DNA from: Planotetraspora kaengkrachanensis
GTDB taxonomy: Bacteria; Actinomycetota; Actinomycetes; Streptosporangiales; Streptosporangiaceae
Length of the DNA: 64,000 bases
Direction of reading: 5' to 3'
NCBI RefSeq assembly: GCF_016862895.1
Contig: NZ_BONV01000021.1
Coordinates: 62,001 to 126,000, forward strand
Below, in pieces: positions 26,549 to 34,705 of this stretch; positions within the stretch are counted from its first letter, which is position 1; the number at the start of each line of letters is the position of its first letter. Position numbers and translations under genes: made by a program. The notes beneath the pieces were generated by a model that had not been told where the DNA came from, did not search any database, and was given only the letters and a program-made list of their open reading frames with translations.

Positions 26549-26871
26549 TGGGTCTTCTCCTCGACCTGGGCGCGGAGCTCGTCGGCCAGCGGGTCGAGCT
26601 TGGCGGCCGCGTGGCGCGAGTACGCCCAGGCGATCAGGAACGTGGATACGAACTGCAGCACGCCGAACACCAGCGCGACGTTGATCTCACCGAGCAGCTT
26701 GGTGCCCATGAAGCCGCGGGCGAAGCCCGAGAGCACCACGTAGAGCAGGTACCAGGCCAGGAACGCGACGGTCATCGGGAAGGCCCAGGAACGGTACCGG
26801 CGACGCAGTTCCTGGAACTGCTCACTGGCCTGCATCTCCTCGTAGACCGATGAGTCGTGTTGTACGGTCAC
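26545..26871 (-). CDS. DUF485 membrane protein, ActP partner (YjcH-like)
   Basis: A small protein of about 108 residues with two central membrane helices (FPMTVAFLAWYLLYVVL and LVFGVLQFVSTFLIAWAY) flanked by charged ends. This is the DUF485 family found directly before ActP-type symporters. GTG 26871 follows AAGGAGG closely. The four-base GTGA overlap with actP shows coupling. A CRP-like palindrome lies at 26887-26902, just upstream of the ribosome site, so expression probably responds to a CRP/cAMP-type regulator. Its exact job is unknown in the family. Confidence 0.88.
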   Translation of the reverse strand: MTVQHDSSVYEEMQASEQFQELRRRYRSWAFPMTVAFLAWYLLYVVLSGFARGFMGTKLLGEINVALVFGVLQFVSTFLIAWAYSRHAAAKLDPLADELRAQVEEKTQ

Positions 26872-26886
26872 ATGCCCTCCTTCGAC

Positions 26887-26902
26887 AGTGATCTGAATCA
26901 CT
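26887..26902 (-). promoter_or_regulatory. CRP-like palindrome upstream of DUF485-actP
   Basis: AGTGATCTGAATCACT is a perfect 6-4-6 inverted repeat containing GTGA-N6-TCAC, the core of actinobacterial CRP/GlxR sites. It ends 16 bases before the DUF485 GTG start, near the expected transcript start, which would suit repression or close-in activation. Confidence 0.6.
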
Positions 26903-27074
26903 TCAAGGTAGGAGCGCGGTCCCCTCCATACGAGACCTTGACGCCGCCCCGTCGCCCAGCCGTACAGGCCGCACGTTCGCGCGAGCGGTGCATGCGACGA
27001 GAGGTCGGTTCCGCGCGCCGAACGGCAGTCGGCCCGTCAGGAGCACGACAGAAGGAACATGTCAGAGAGAACGC

Positions 27075-28547
27075 TCAGAGGGAACGCGGCCGCCAGTCGC
27101 CGCGGTCGAGGTTGAGCCTCTCCGGAGTGTGCAGCCGGACCATCGTGCGGGCGACGCCTGGCGGCACCCGCGACTGCGTCAGCAGGGAGACGACCACCAT
27201 GACGGTGAAGGAGACGGGCACCGTCCACGCGGCCGGCTGGGACAGCAGCGCACCCATCCAGCCGGTCTTCGGCCCGCCGGTGATCGTCGCCAGGACGGCG
27301 GCGCACGCGAGGCCGCCACCGAGGAGCAGCCCGGACATCGCGCCGACCGTCGTCAGCCGCCGCCACCAGATGCCCAGCACGAGCAGCGGGCAGAACGACG
27401 ACGCCGCGACGGCGAAGGCCAGCCCGACCACGGTGGCCACCGGCAGCGACCTGGCCGTGCCCGCCAGCGCGAACGGCACGACCACCGCGAGGATCGTGGC
27501 CACCCGGAACGAGCGCACGCCTCCCCGCAGGATGTCCTGCGCGATCACACCCGCGACCGAGACGGTCAGCCCGGACGACGTGGACAGGAAGGCGGCGAAC
27601 GCCCCCGCCGTGATGAGCGCGGTCAGCAGTTCTCCTCCCATGCCCCCGACCAGCCGCCCGGGCAGCGACAACACCACCGTGTCCGTCGCCGGCAGGCCGT
27701 ACACCCGGCCGAGGTAGCCGTAGATCGCGGGCATGAGGTAGAACGCGCCGAGCAGCGTCAGCACCACCAGGGTCGTACGGCGCGCCGCGCGGCCGTCGGG
27801 GTTGGTGTAGAAGCGCACGAGCACGTGGGGCAGGCCCATCGTGCCGAGGAACGTCGCGAGGATGAGCGAGTAGGTCTCGTAGAGGGGATGCTCGCGCCCG
27901 TGCAGCGGCAACGCCCACGGATCGCCGGGTGGCAGGCCGGGGAACCCGTCGGACCGCCACGCGAGCAGCATGAAGACCAGCGGCACGGCGAGCGCGGTGA
28001 GCTTCAGCCAGTACTGGAACGCCTGGACGAACGTGATCGAGCGCATCCCGCCCGACAGGACGTTGGCCGCGACGACGGCGGCGACCACGAGGCCGCCCGC
28101 CCATTCGGGCGCGCCCGTGATCGTGCGGAAGACCAGCCCCGCGCTCTGGAACTGCGGCATCAGGTAGAACCAGCCGATCAGCACGACCAGCACGCTGGAG
28201 GCCCGCCTGACCGCCATCGACTCCAGCCGCGCCTCCGCGAAGTCGGGCAGCGTGTAGGCCCCCGAGCGGCGCAGCGGCGCCGAGACGAGCACGAGCAGCA
28301 CGAGGTAGCCGCCCGTCCACCCGACCGGCAGCCACAACATGTCCGCGCCGTAGGTGATGAGCAGGCCGGCGATGCCGAGGAAGGAGGCGGCGGACAGGTA
28401 CTCCCCGCCGATCGCCGACGCGTTCCACAGCGGCGACACCGTCCGCGAGGCGACGTAGAAGTCCGAGGTCGTGCGGGACATCCGGATCCCGAACGCGCCG
28501 ATGAGGATGGCCGCCAGCACCACGACGACGATGGCGGCGATGCTCAC
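27075..28547 (-). CDS. Second SSS-family solute symporter
   Basis: A 490-residue sodium:solute symporter related to ActP, with matching blocks GGEYLSAASFLGIAG and LGTMGLPHVLVRFYTNP. Charged residues of the cytoplasmic loop are divergent, so the substrate may be a different carboxylate. GTG 28547 overlaps the stop of the preceding small membrane protein as GTGA, mirroring the DUF485-actP pair next door. Upstream lie LytR and LytS. In enterobacteria, LytS/LytR-type systems of the Bts and Ypd kind control pyruvate-related transporters, so a sensed pyruvate or similar acid is a reasonable inference. Confidence 0.88.
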   Translation of the reverse strand: MSIAAIVVVVLAAILIGAFGIRMSRTTSDFYVASRTVSPLWNASAIGGEYLSAASFLGIAGLLITYGADMLWLPVGWTGGYLVLLVLVSAPLRRSGAYTLPDFAEARLESMAVRRASSVLVVLIGWFYLMPQFQSAGLVFRTITGAPEWAGGLVVAAVVAANVLSGGMRSITFVQAFQYWLKLTALAVPLVFMLLAWRSDGFPGLPPGDPWALPLHGREHPLYETYSLILATFLGTMGLPHVLVRFYTNPDGRAARRTTLVVLTLLGAFYLMPAIYGYLGRVYGLPATDTVVLSLPGRLVGGMGGELLTALITAGAFAAFLSTSSGLTVSVAGVIAQDILRGGVRSFRVATILAVVVPFALAGTARSLPVATVVGLAFAVAASSFCPLLVLGIWWRRLTTVGAMSGLLLGGGLACAAVLATITGGPKTGWMGALLSQPAAWTVPVSFTVMVVVSLLTQSRVPPGVARTMVRLHTPERLNLDRGDWRPRSL

Positions 28548-28915
28548 TGGCGTTCCACCAGGTCGGCGAAGTCACGCTCGTTGCGCTCGGCCTGCCACAC
28601 GTAGAGCCACGCGCCCGCGATGAACGCGGGATAGATGAGCCCGGCCAGCACTACCCACGGCAGCGGCAGGCCGAGCAGGTGGGCCGACCGCAGGTCGGGG
28701 ACCAGCAGGAACAGCAACGGAAGGCCGCCGACCAGGCAGGCGAGCAGGGTGCAGACGAACAGCGCGAGGCGGAACTGCGTGCGCACGAGCGAGCGCATGT
28801 ACACCTCGCCGAGGCGGGTCTGCTCGTCGATCTCCCGGGTCAGCGGGTGGCGCGGCCTGCGGGCGGCGGCCGTCCGGGGGCTCGTCACCACGACCCGTCG
28901 CGGTTTGCCCGTCAT
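28544..28915 (-). CDS. Small two-helix membrane protein, symporter partner
   Basis: A protein of about 123 residues. An Arg-rich N-terminus is followed by a soluble helix (LTREIDEQTRLGEVYMRSLV) and two membrane helices (FRLALFVCTLLACLVGGLPL and WVVLAGLIYPAFIAGAWLYV), then a charged tail. The layout resembles DUF485 although the sequence is divergent. The ATG at 28915 is seven bases after the lytR stop and the gene end overlaps the symporter start by four bases. It is most likely an obligate small subunit of that symporter. This role is inferred from the paired arrangement, not from a recognised motif. Confidence 0.8.
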   Translation of the reverse strand: MTGKPRRVVVTSPRTAAARRPRHPLTREIDEQTRLGEVYMRSLVRTQFRLALFVCTLLACLVGGLPLLFLLVPDLRSAHLLGLPLPWVVLAGLIYPAFIAGAWLYVWQAERNERDFADLVERQ

Positions 28916-28922
28916 CGCTCGC

Positions 28923-29681
28923 TCATTCCGCGTCCTCCCGCTTGACCTTGCGGGCCCGCCGTACGAGGAGGTCGCGCAGCTCACGGGTGTGACGGCGGCT
29001 CACCGGGATCTCCGCCCCGCCGACCCGCACCACGCACTTGCCCGAGTCGATGTGCAGCTCCTCGATGTGCTTGACCGCGACGAGGTGGCTGCGGTGCACC
29101 CGGAGGAACCCCGCGGACGCCCACCGCTCCTCGAGCGCGGCGAGCGGGATGCGCACCAGATGGCTTCCCGTCGCCGTGTGCAGCCGGGCGTAGTCGCCCT
29201 GCGCCTCGACGTACCTGACCTCGGTGCTGGCCACGAACCGGGTGACCCCGCCCAGCTCGACCGGGATCGTGTCGGCCCGCGGCCCGACCTCCCCGACGTC
29301 CCGGTTCCCGCACACCCGGCGGATCGCCTCGGTCAGGCGTTCCGGCCTGACGGGCTTGAGCAGGTAGTCCTCGGCCTTGAGCTCGAACGCGTCGACCGCG
29401 TGGTCCTCGTAGGCCGTCACGAACACGACCTTCGGCGGGCTCGAGAACTGTGTGAGCAGCCGGCCGAGTACCACGCCGTCCAGGCCGCGCATGCGGATGT
29501 CGAGGAAGACCGCGTCGACCGGCCGCCCGTCCGCGATCGCCCGGTCGAGCAGCTTGAGCGCCGCCGCGCCGTCACGGGCCGTCAGGACGTCGCCGATGCG
29601 CGGATCCGCCCGCAGCAGGTACGACAGATCCTCCAGAGCGGGCTGCTCGTCGTCCACCGCCAGGACCCGGAGGCCGGTCAA
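28923..29681 (-). CDS. LytR/AlgR-family response regulator (LytTR DNA-binding)
   Basis: A 252-residue response regulator. The receiver domain has the acidic pair VDDE (residues 9-12), the phospho-acceptor Asp in AVFLDIRMRG, Thr/Ala in FVTAYEDHAV and Lys in YLLKPVRPER. The C-terminal LytTR domain (VRYVEAQGDYARLHT, FLRVHRSHLVAVKHI) binds DNA by beta strands instead of an HTH. The start is a TTG at 29681 preceded by GAGAGGGG. It follows the lytS-like kinase by 108 bp and is packed against the downstream transport genes, whose expression it presumably controls. Confidence 0.92.
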   Translation of the reverse strand: MTGLRVLAVDDEQPALEDLSYLLRADPRIGDVLTARDGAAALKLLDRAIADGRPVDAVFLDIRMRGLDGVVLGRLLTQFSSPPKVVFVTAYEDHAVDAFELKAEDYLLKPVRPERLTEAIRRVCGNRDVGEVGPRADTIPVELGGVTRFVASTEVRYVEAQGDYARLHTATGSHLVRIPLAALEERWASAGFLRVHRSHLVAVKHIEELHIDSGKCVVRVGGAEIPVSRRHTRELRDLLVRRARKVKREDAE

Positions 29682-29789
29682 GCTCCACCCCTCTCACCGA
29701 CGAATCCCCTAGAGAGTGATGACCCGGACATTGGAAAGTCAACGTTTCCCGCCATCACGACCGGATCACAGTGGTCGGGCACCAGGTGT

Positions 29790-30971
29790 TCAGTGCGCGG
29801 ACACCCCGGGGTGGTACTTGGGCACGCGCACGGTGACCTTCGTCCCCGCTTCGTGGCCGGTCTCCACGACGAGGCCGTACTCGTCGCCGTACACCTGGCG
29901 CAGCCGCTCGTCCACGTTGGCCAGGCCGATCCCGCCGGCGCCCGACCTGTCCTCGCCCGCGAGCACGCGGCGCAGGTGCTCGGGGTCCATCCCGATGCCG
30001 TCGTCCTCGACGGTGATGCCGCATTCGGCGCCCGCGTCCTCGGCGATGATCGTGACGTGGCCGACGCCCGGCTTGCTCTCCAGGCCGTGCCGTACGGCGT
30101 TCTCCACCAGCGGCTGCAGGCAGAGGAACGGCACGGCCACGGCCAGCACCTCGGGGGCGACGCGGAGCGTCACCTGCAACTGGTCGCCGAAGCGTGCCCG
30201 TTCGAGAGTGAGGTAGCGGTCGATCGACCGGAGTTCCTCGGCGAGCGTCGTGAAGTCGCCGTGCCGCCGGAACGAGTAGCGGGTGAAGTCGGCGAACTCC
30301 AGCAGCAGTTCCCGCGCCTGCTCGGGATCCGTGCGGACGAAGGACGCGATGGTGGTGAGCGAGTTGTAGATGAAGTGCGGCGAGATCTGCGCGCGCAGCG
30401 CCCTGACCTCCGCCTCCATGAGCATGGTCCGCGACCGGTCGAGCTCCGCCAGCTCGAGTTGGGAGTCGACCCAGCGGGCCACCTCCTGCGCCGCACGGAC
30501 GAGTCCCGCCGAGGCGTGGTCGCCGTACGCCGCCAGCGAGCCGATCACCCGGTCGTCCGTGGTGAGCGGGACCACCACGGCCTGCCGGATCGGGCACTCG
30601 GGCAGCCCGCAGTCGAGGGCGAGCACCTGCGTGCGGCCGTCCTCCAGCGTCTCCGCCGCGTGCGCGAACGCCTCTCGCGCGTGGTGTTCCCCCGCGCCGT
30701 CGTAGACCAGCAGCTCCTCGCCGTTGGTGATGGCGATGGCACGCGAGCCGAGCAGCTCGCGCAGGTGGCGGGACGCCTTGAGCGCACCCGCGGGGGTCAG
30801 CCCGGCCCGCAGGGGCGGCGCGGCCAAAGACGCCGTGTGCAGGGTCTCGAAGGTGGCCCGTTCCGCGGGACTGCTCCCGAGGTCGCGGCGGCCGCGCAGG
30901 ACCCGCCACAACACGGTGGCCGGCACCGCGATGAGTGCCACGACGACGAGGGCGGCGACGAGCGGTTCCAC
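29790..30971 (-). CDS. LytS-type sensor histidine kinase
   Basis: A 393-residue kinase with a single N-terminal membrane helix (LVAALVVVALIAVPATVLW). A GAF-like sensing domain with LDCGLPECPIRQAVVVPLTT follows, then the His_kinase domain ISPHFIYNSLTTIASF with the phospho-acceptor His. The ATPase blocks are VENAVRHGL, EDDGIGMDP and GIGLANVDERL. It lacks the multi-helix 5TM-Lyt sensor of classical LytS, so it senses through the GAF region. Start is GTG 30971, eight bases after TAGGCT, which overlaps the stop of the dehalogenase gene upstream; it may be leaderless or read from the upstream operon. Confidence 0.9.
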   Translation of the reverse strand: MEPLVAALVVVALIAVPATVLWRVLRGRRDLGSSPAERATFETLHTASLAAPPLRAGLTPAGALKASRHLRELLGSRAIAITNGEELLVYDGAGEHHAREAFAHAAETLEDGRTQVLALDCGLPECPIRQAVVVPLTTDDRVIGSLAAYGDHASAGLVRAAQEVARWVDSQLELAELDRSRTMLMEAEVRALRAQISPHFIYNSLTTIASFVRTDPEQARELLLEFADFTRYSFRRHGDFTTLAEELRSIDRYLTLERARFGDQLQVTLRVAPEVLAVAVPFLCLQPLVENAVRHGLESKPGVGHVTIIAEDAGAECGITVEDDGIGMDPEHLRRVLAGEDRSGAGGIGLANVDERLRQVYGDEYGLVVETGHEAGTKVTVRVPKYHPGVSAH

Positions 30972-30982
30972 GCCGCCGGAGC

Positions 30983-31876
30983 CTACTCGCGTACGAAGGC
31001 CGCCACGATCTCCCCCAGTTCAGGACCGGCGTCCTCCTGGAGGAAATGGCCGGCGCCCTTGATGACGGGGTGGTCGATCCCGGCGGCCCCCGCCATGGAC
31101 TTCTTCAGGATCGGCGCCATCCCGCCCGTGATCGGGTCTCCGTCGGAGAAGGCCACCAGGAAGGGCAGGTCCAGTGTCGTCAGCGTGGCCCACGCCGCCC
31201 GGTTGGCCTCCGACGCCGGGTCGTCCGGCGTGGTCGGCACCAGCCCCGGCATCGCCCGCGGCCCCGCCTTGTGCTCCTCCGAGGGGAAGGGCGCGTCGTA
31301 GGCCCGCCGTACGTCGTCGGGGAGCGTCGTGGCACAGCCGGACTGGACGAACCGCGCCACGTCGAGCACGGGCGCCGTGGCGACCGCCTCCCGGAAACGG
31401 TGCCAGACCTCCGGCATGGGGATGTCGCCGGTCGGCAGACCCGTGTTGGCCGCGACGACCCGGGCGAACCGGCCGGGATGTTCCGCGACGAGCCGCAGGC
31501 CGATCAGGCCGCCCCAGTCCTGCCCGACCATCGTGACGCCGTGCAGGTCGAGCACGTCGAAGGCGAGCGCGCGGGTCCACTCCACGTGTCGCGCGTAGGA
31601 GTGGTCCTCGGTCCGCGCGGGCTTGTCCGACCGGCCGAAACCGATCAGATCAGGTGCGATCGCCCGCAGTCCCGCCGCGGCGAGCCTCTCCATGACATGG
31701 CGGTAGAGGAACGACCAGCTCGGCTCGCCGTGCAGCAGCAGCACAGGCGGTCCGTCGGCGGGGCCCGTCTCGACGTACGCCATCCGCAGCCCGTCGCCCA
31801 CCTCGGCGAGGCGAGGCTCGTACGGGAAGCCGGGGAGATCGGTGAAGCGCTCGGCGGGGGTGCGGAGGACGTCCAT
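30983..31876 (-). CDS. Haloalkane dehalogenase-like alpha/beta hydrolase (HLD-I type)
   Basis: A 297-residue alpha/beta hydrolase. The oxyanion loop LLLHGEPSWSFLYRH is nearly that of Xanthobacter DhlA. The elbow GQDWGG supplies the nucleophilic Asp and a halide-binding Trp. DGDPITGG holds a candidate acid and GAGHFLQED the catalytic His. Family members hydrolyse carbon-halogen bonds, although many homologues have no known natural substrate. Start ATG 31876 follows an AAAGGA element. It lies ten bases after the HIT gene and so closes the MaoC-ACAD-HIT operon. The dehalogenase call rests on motifs; epoxide-hydrolase-like activity is less likely because the GQDWGG/GEPSW set is complete. Confidence 0.87.
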   Translation of the reverse strand: MDVLRTPAERFTDLPGFPYEPRLAEVGDGLRMAYVETGPADGPPVLLLHGEPSWSFLYRHVMERLAAAGLRAIAPDLIGFGRSDKPARTEDHSYARHVEWTRALAFDVLDLHGVTMVGQDWGGLIGLRLVAEHPGRFARVVAANTGLPTGDIPMPEVWHRFREAVATAPVLDVARFVQSGCATTLPDDVRRAYDAPFPSEEHKAGPRAMPGLVPTTPDDPASEANRAAWATLTTLDLPFLVAFSDGDPITGGMAPILKKSMAGAAGIDHPVIKGAGHFLQEDAGPELGEIVAAFVRE

Positions 31877-31886
31877 GCGCGGTCCT

Positions 31887-32378
31887 TTACGATGTAGATT
31901 TTTTGAGCGCAGACTTTTTGAGCGTGGACTTTTCGAGCGCCGCCCGGATGCGGTCGGCGGTCTCAACGGCCTCCGCGTCGTCGGCGTACTTCATGCGGGG
32001 CCAGAAGAACCCGCGCAGGCCGTCCTTGCGGTTGCGCGGCACGACATGGGCGTGCAGGTGCGGGACGCTCTGACTGACCCGGTTGTTCATGGCCACGAAG
32101 GTGCCGGCGGCCTCCATGCCCTCCTCGACCGCCCGGGCGACGGCCTGCACCCGCTCGAAGAAGGGCCCGACCATCTCGACCGGCAGGTCGGTCAGGGTCT
32201 CCACGTGCCCATGGGGGACGACCAGCACGTGGCCCTTGAACACCGGCCGGGCGTCGAGGAAGGCGGCCACGACCTCGTCGGAGAAGACGACCTGGGCCGG
32301 CCGCTCCCCGGCCGCGATCTCGCAGAACAGGCATCCGGGCACGTACGGCCCCGCATTCGGCATCTCGGTATTGTCCAT
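31887..32378 (-). CDS. HIT family nucleotide hydrolase with repeat tail
   Basis: A 163-residue histidine-triad protein. The metal-type N-terminus CLFCEIAAGERPA and the catalytic HLHAHVVPR (His-x-His-x-His) near residues 110-120 identify it. It likely cleaves dinucleoside or aminoacyl-nucleotide bonds. The ATG at 32378 overlaps the acyl-CoA dehydrogenase stop as TGATG. The C-terminus LEKSTLKKSALKKSTS is made of three 15-bp in-frame repeats, Lys-rich and A-rich, unlike the rest of the gene, and not part of the HIT fold. A function for that tail is not known. Confidence 0.9.
   Translation of the reverse strand: MDNTEMPNAGPYVPGCLFCEIAAGERPAQVVFSDEVVAAFLDARPVFKGHVLVVPHGHVETLTDLPVEMVGPFFERVQAVARAVEEGMEAAGTFVAMNNRVSQSVPHLHAHVVPRNRKDGLRGFFWPRMKYADDAEAVETADRIRAALEKSTLKKSALKKSTS
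31888..31937 (-). repeat. In-frame 15-bp repeats coding the HIT protein tail
   Basis: Three units reading Leu-(Glu/Lys)-Lys-Ser-(Thr/Ala) end the HIT protein just before its stop. The stretch is A-rich compared with its surroundings. Confidence 0.85.
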
Positions 32379-33538
32379 CACCAGCCGAGGGTGGCGGTGC
32401 CCTGGACGAGCGCCCTGGCGATCACCAGCCGCTGCACGTCGTTGGTGCCCTCCCCGATCGCCATCAGAGGGGCGTCGCGGTAGAGCCGCTCGACCACGAA
32501 CTCCTGGGAGTAGCCGTAGCCGCCGTGGATCCGCATCGCCTCCATCGTCGCCCTGAGCGCGACTTCCGAGGCGAAGTACTTCGCCATGGCGGCCTCGCTG
32601 GCGACGGCGCCCGACTCCGACCGCACCGCGGCCCAATAGGTCATCAGGCGGGCGGCCTGGATCTCGGTGGCCATGTCGGCCAGCTTGAGCTGCACGGCCT
32701 GGAAGTCCGCGATCGGCTGGCCGAAGGCCTGCCGCTGCCGCGAGTAGGCCAGCGCCGCGTCGAAGGCGCACTGGGCCACGCCCACGGCCCGCGCGGCGAT
32801 GTTGATGCGGCCGAGTTCGAGCGCCGACAACACCTGCTGCATGCCCCGCCCCTCCACGCCGCCGAGAAGACAGGACGCGGGGACGCGCACGTCGGTCAGG
32901 ACCACCTCGCACGTCTCGGTGCCCTTGTAGCCGAGCTTCGGCAGGTCCCTGCTGATCGTGAGGCCCTCCCGCGAGCCGTCGACGAGCAGCACCGACATGC
33001 CGCGGTGCGCGGGGGTCTCCTCTGAGGTCTTCACCAGCACGGGCAGCGGGTCGGCGTGCCGGGCGTTGGTGATCCACGTCTTCGTGCCGTTGATCACGTA
33101 CTCGTCCCCGTCCCTGACCGCCCGGGTGCGGATGCCCTGCAGGTCGGTCCCCGCGCCTGGCTCGGTCAGGGCGATCCCCGTGCGGCGGGCGCCGCTCGCC
33201 AGGTCGGGAAGATAGTGGGCTCGCTGCTCCTCGGTGCCGTGATGGGCGATCATCCAGGTGGCGAGCGAATGCGAGCCGAGGACGCCGGCCACCCCCATCC
33301 AGCCGCGGGCGATCTCTTCGAAGACGAGGGCGAACGACACCCGGTCGAGGTCGAGCCCGCCGTACTGCTCGGGGACCGTGAGGCCGAACAGCCCCATCTG
33401 GCGGAAACGGTCGACGATCTCCGTGGGGTAGCGCCCCGTCCGCTCCCATTCGGAGGCGACGGGCACGATGTCCTTTTCCACGAACTCCCGCAGAGTCCGC
33501 TGGAAGAGCCGCTGGTCCTCGTTCAGCTCGAAGTCCAT
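32378..33538 (-). CDS. Acyl-CoA dehydrogenase
   Basis: A 386-residue flavoprotein of the short/branched-chain acyl-CoA dehydrogenase family. Blocks present are ALTEPGAGTDLQGI (FAD contact), RQAFGQPIADFQAVQ and IHGGYGYSQEFVVERLYRDA, with IGEGTNDVQRLVIAR at the end. The Glu of GEGT is in the usual position for the catalytic base of the isovaleryl/glutaryl-type subgroups; I cannot choose the chain length. ATG 33538 overlaps the MaoC stop as TGATG with GGAGGC just upstream, and its own stop overlaps the HIT start, so the three genes are tightly coupled. Confidence 0.92.
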   Translation of the reverse strand: MDFELNEDQRLFQRTLREFVEKDIVPVASEWERTGRYPTEIVDRFRQMGLFGLTVPEQYGGLDLDRVSFALVFEEIARGWMGVAGVLGSHSLATWMIAHHGTEEQRAHYLPDLASGARRTGIALTEPGAGTDLQGIRTRAVRDGDEYVINGTKTWITNARHADPLPVLVKTSEETPAHRGMSVLLVDGSREGLTISRDLPKLGYKGTETCEVVLTDVRVPASCLLGGVEGRGMQQVLSALELGRINIAARAVGVAQCAFDAALAYSRQRQAFGQPIADFQAVQLKLADMATEIQAARLMTYWAAVRSESGAVASEAAMAKYFASEVALRATMEAMRIHGGYGYSQEFVVERLYRDAPLMAIGEGTNDVQRLVIARALVQGTATLGW

Positions 33539-34032
33539 CACGCCTCCAGCGGGCCGGTCTTGGCACGCGGGAAGTAGCCCTTGTCGTGCGGGGCGTCGCG
33601 CCGGTAGACCATGACGGACCGGCGCCAGGACATGACCTCGTCGCCGTCCTGGTTGAGCCCGCGCGTCCGGCACGTCACGATTCCGGCGTACGGCCGCGAC
33701 CTGGACTCCCGCGCCTCGAGCACGATCGACTCCGCGTAGAGCGTGTCGCCGATGAAGACGGGATGGGTGAGCTTGATCTCGTCCCAGCCGAGGTTCATCA
33801 TCGCGGTCTGGCTGACGTCCATGACCGACAGGCCGGAGTTGACGATGATCCGCCCCACCGGCGCACCGGCCGCGAAATGGGCGTTGAAGTGGTTCTGGTT
33901 CGTGTTCATCGTCAGCAACGTGAACCAGGTGTTGTCCGCCTCGCTGATCGTCCGGCCGAGGGGATGCTGGTAGACGTCTCCGACCACGAAATCCTCGTAG
34001 TAGCGCCCGATCCGGGCCTCATGCACCGTCAC
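33538..34032 (-). CDS. MaoC family enoyl-CoA hydratase
   Basis: A 164-residue hot-dog fold protein of the MaoC dehydratase family. Conserved pieces include YYEDFVVGDVYQHPLGRTIS, the catalytic-helix start FNAHFAAGAPVGRIIVNSGL (Asp/His pair replaced by the Asn/His form common in itaconyl-CoA hydratase-like members) and HPVFIGDTLYAES. It should hydrate the double bond introduced by the neighbouring acyl-CoA dehydrogenase. GTG 34032 lies six bases after TACGAT, so the operon probably starts with a leaderless message here. Confidence 0.9.
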   Translation of the reverse strand: MTVHEARIGRYYEDFVVGDVYQHPLGRTISEADNTWFTLLTMNTNQNHFNAHFAAGAPVGRIIVNSGLSVMDVSQTAMMNLGWDEIKLTHPVFIGDTLYAESIVLEARESRSRPYAGIVTCRTRGLNQDGDEVMSWRRSVMVYRRDAPHDKGYFPRAKTGPLEA

Positions 34033-34038
34033 ACTGGA

Positions 34039-34044
34039 ATCGTA
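34039..34044 (-). promoter_or_regulatory. -10 element for leaderless MaoC-ACAD-HIT operon
   Basis: TACGAT, six bases before GTG 34032. Confidence 0.5.
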
Positions 34045-34062
34045 TTCGGACGACCCCGTGGA

Positions 34063-34476
34063 TCATCGATACGATTTGTGTGGTGTCGCGGCGTCGATGT
34101 CGGACTTGATCCCGTGGATCGCCCGACCGGGAGTCGGCGGGGTCGCCCGAGAGACCTGACCCTTGCCGAGCATGCCCAGCACGGCCGCCACGATCAGCAG
34201 CAGGACGCCGATGACGAGCGCGCTCGCCCATCCGGGCAGCACCAGCGCCAGGGCGAGGATGGCGGCGGCCACCAGAGCGGCCCCGGCGTAGAAGCCCATG
34301 GCTCCCGCGCCGCCGAACAGGCCGGCGCCCCGGCCCGCCCGCTTGCCCTTCTGCGTCATCTCCGCCTTCGCCAGGCGCATCTCGTCGCGGACGAGTCTGG
34401 AGACGTCCTCGGAGAGGCGTCGTACCAGTTCACCGGTCGACGGCTTCTCGGTCTGTCTGATCATCTGGTCGGTCAT
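34063..34476 (-). CDS. Phage holin superfamily III-like membrane protein
   Basis: A 137-residue protein. An amphipathic N-terminal helix (ELVRRLSEDVSRLVRDEMRL) is followed by a Gly-rich link (GRGAGLFGGAGAMGF) and two membrane helices, as in the actinobacterial Phage_holin_3_6 family. Despite the family name these are chromosomal genes of unknown role, and no phage genes are near. The ATG at 34476 has GGGAGG six bases upstream. It precedes MaoC by 30 bp on the same strand but MaoC seems to have its own promoter. Confidence 0.87.
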   Translation of the reverse strand: MTDQMIRQTEKPSTGELVRRLSEDVSRLVRDEMRLAKAEMTQKGKRAGRGAGLFGGAGAMGFYAGAALVAAAILALALVLPGWASALVIGVLLLIVAAVLGMLGKGQVSRATPPTPGRAIHGIKSDIDAATPHKSYR

Positions 34477-34678
34477 GGCATGCCTCCCTTCCAGCGATGG
34501 GGTGCGGCCTACCCGCACAAAGGAGCCCTAACCCACACGGAGAACATGAAAGTTTCAGTCACGAAACGGCCGGGTCACGTGCCGCGACGTGGCAGAAGGC
34601 CGGTCCCGCGGGATCGGCTCACAACTGTCTGACGAGATCGTGTGAGGCCTGGCGGTCCCGTCGGCCGGGCGAGCCGGC

Positions 34679-34705
34679 TCATCCGGCTCATCCGGCTCAT
34701 CCGGC
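34679..34705. repeat. 3 x 9-bp tandem repeat covering sensor kinase stop
   Basis: Three exact copies of TCATCCGGC. On the coding strand they read Ala-Gly-stop three times in frame, with TGA at 34697, 34688 and 34679. Confidence 0.95.

Noticed and set aside
34063-34476. Prophage remnant because of the holin-like protein
   Set aside because: No other phage gene is near and this family is chromosomal in actinomycetes.
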